A stretch of DNA of 64,000 nucleotides from Xanthobacteraceae bacterium. GTDB lineage: Bacteria > Pseudomonadota > Alphaproteobacteria > Rhizobiales > Xanthobacteraceae. Shown one piece after another: positions 63,304 to 64,000 of this stretch. Below the pieces are notes generated by a model. It was not told the DNA's origin. It searched no databases and was given only the letters and a program-made list of their open reading frames with translations. The stretch's first letter is position 1. The number at the start of each line of letters is the position of its first letter. Where the stretch lies: assembly GCA_022844205.1 (NCBI GenBank), contig JALHMF010000001.1, positions 308,028 to 372,027 of the forward strand, read 5' to 3'. Both the position numbers and the translations under genes were made by a program.

Positions 63304-64000
63304 GACGCGCAAGCGCGACACGGGGTCTGATTCTACCGGCGCTGTTCTCCGCAGCCGGCATCGCGATCCTGTTGAAGCTCGGCTTCTGGCAACTCGACCG
63401 GCTCGAGTGGAAGAACGAGCTGATCGCACGCATCCAGTCGCGCATGAGCGCGCCTTCCGTGCCGGCACCCGTTGAAGCGGAGTGGCCGAAGGTCAACGCC
63501 AAGACCGACGAATACCGGCGCGTGCGTGTAACCGGCACCTACAAGCACGAATACGAGGTGGCGGTCTTCACCGTGCTGTCGAAGCCGAAGGGCAATCTCT
63601 CCGGGCAGGGCTACTGGATCCTGACTCCGCTCGTGCAGCAAAACGGCAGCGTCATCATCGTGAACCGTGGCTTTGTCCCGCTCGCCTATCGCGACGCCGA
63701 CACGCGCAAGCACGGATTGCTCGCGGGACAGGTCACCGTGACCGGGCCGCTGCGGATGCCCGAGCAGGCCAATTGGTTCGCGCCGGAGAATGTCCCCTCG
63801 CACAACAACTGGTACCGCCGCGATCCCGCTGAAATCGCAAAGACACTGAAACTGAAACGTGTGGCGCCATTCTTGATCGACTCCGACGGCACGATAAACC
63901 CAAGTAAGCTGCCGCAGGGCGGCGAAACGCGGGTCGATTTCCCGAACAACCATCTTGGCTACGCGATTACCTGGTTTGGGCTCGCGGCGGCCCTTGCGGG
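63282..64000 (+). CDS. SURF1 family oxidase assembly protein, cut by window end
   Basis: SURF1 (Shy1) helps insert heme a into subunit I. The frame reads IPKRTAVRRASATRGLILPA then a membrane helix ending KLGFWQLDRLEWK, and the periplasmic domain with the SGQGYWILTPL and IIVNRGFVP motifs; a second helix starts at LGYAITWFGL as the window ends. No ATG, GTG or TTG fits near the conserved start. ATT 63282 has GGAGGAAA (63270-63277) upstream at 7 bases, so ATT is the likely initiator. The only upstream alternative is GTG 63183, which would overlap DUF983 by 120 bases. Confidence 0.88.
   Translation, partial: MPKRTAVRRASATRGLILPALFSAAGIAILLKLGFWQLDRLEWKNELIARIQSRMSAPSVPAPVEAEWPKVNAKTDEYRRVRVTGTYKHEYEVAVFTVLSKPKGNLSGQGYWILTPLVQQNGSVIIVNRGFVPLAYRDADTRKHGLLAGQVTVTGPLRMPEQANWFAPENVPSHNNWYRRDPAEIAKTLKLKRVAPFLIDSDGTINPSKLPQGGETRVDFPNNHLGYAITWFGLAAALA

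Overview
The window is a stretch of GC-rich alphaproteobacterial chromosome. Gene content and order point to Hyphomicrobiales (Rhizobiales), near the Bradyrhizobium / Rhodopseudomonas / Afipia / Xanthobacteraceae group. Supporting features are the murA-DUF2948-hisD-UPF0262-phosphatase-maf-yacG-tRNA-Phe run, the DUF374-DUF4170-cysQ group next to waaA and lpxK, the ctaC-ctaD-ctaB-coxF-ctaG-ctaE-DUF983-SURF1 oxidase operon, a haloacetate dehalogenase resembling the R. palustris enzyme, and REP-like intergenic palindromes. Most of the window is dense housekeeping DNA with many 1 to 4 base gene overlaps. Genus and species cannot be fixed from the sequence alone.

Layout. 91-9633: a symporter-linked hybrid histidine kinase, a conserved hypothetical, an exonuclease-CBS-nucleotidyltransferase fusion, mscL, an aminotransferase, an AbrB-family membrane protein and a small MxKDx-repeat secreted protein. 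9867-15518: tRNA-Thr, then murA to yacG and tRNA-Phe. 15519-24780: an accessory region, visibly AT-richer, that begins with a truncated tyrosine integrase next to tRNA-Phe. It holds an HisKA_2-type sensor kinase, a TerC protein, a DUF533/TerB-like protein, a LysR regulator, a bicarbonate transporter (SbtA), an SbtB-like PII protein, a DUF6671-like zinc-ribbon protein and an L,D-transpeptidase. 24834-30003: a hydantoinase and the end of the beta-ketoadipate pathway (CoA transferase A and B, thiolase pcaF), with its IclR-type regulator decayed to a pseudogene while an operator-like palindrome survives. 30139-36313: glpD, then an ABC transporter (ATPase and two permeases, no binding protein), pgi and arfB packed head to tail. 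36413-45611: mutL, rsmD, an RluB-type pseudouridine synthase, tadA, a phosphotransferase, a dehalogenase, purD, xseA and a DUF2093 protein. 45601-49739 (minus): cysQ, DUF4170, DUF374 acyltransferase, waaA, lpxK, i.e. lipid A and Kdo functions. 49858-57288: DUF6101, ubiA, a secreted hypothetical, rsmE, two glutamate-cysteine-ligase-family enzymes, a Bcr/CflA transporter and an IalB protein. 57681-64000: the aa3-type cytochrome c oxidase operon, cut by the window end inside SURF1.

The most interesting element is the translationally coupled sbtA-sbtB-DUF6671 cassette (21210-23376). It lies behind a LysR gene and has two LysR-type palindromes 20 bp apart in front of sbtA. It looks like an inorganic-carbon uptake module carried in accessory DNA, and its third gene has no function I can name. 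Other points of note are the dead pathway regulator with its surviving operator, the REP-like inverted pairs whose stems differ by compensatory changes, and a probable ATT start codon for SURF1.
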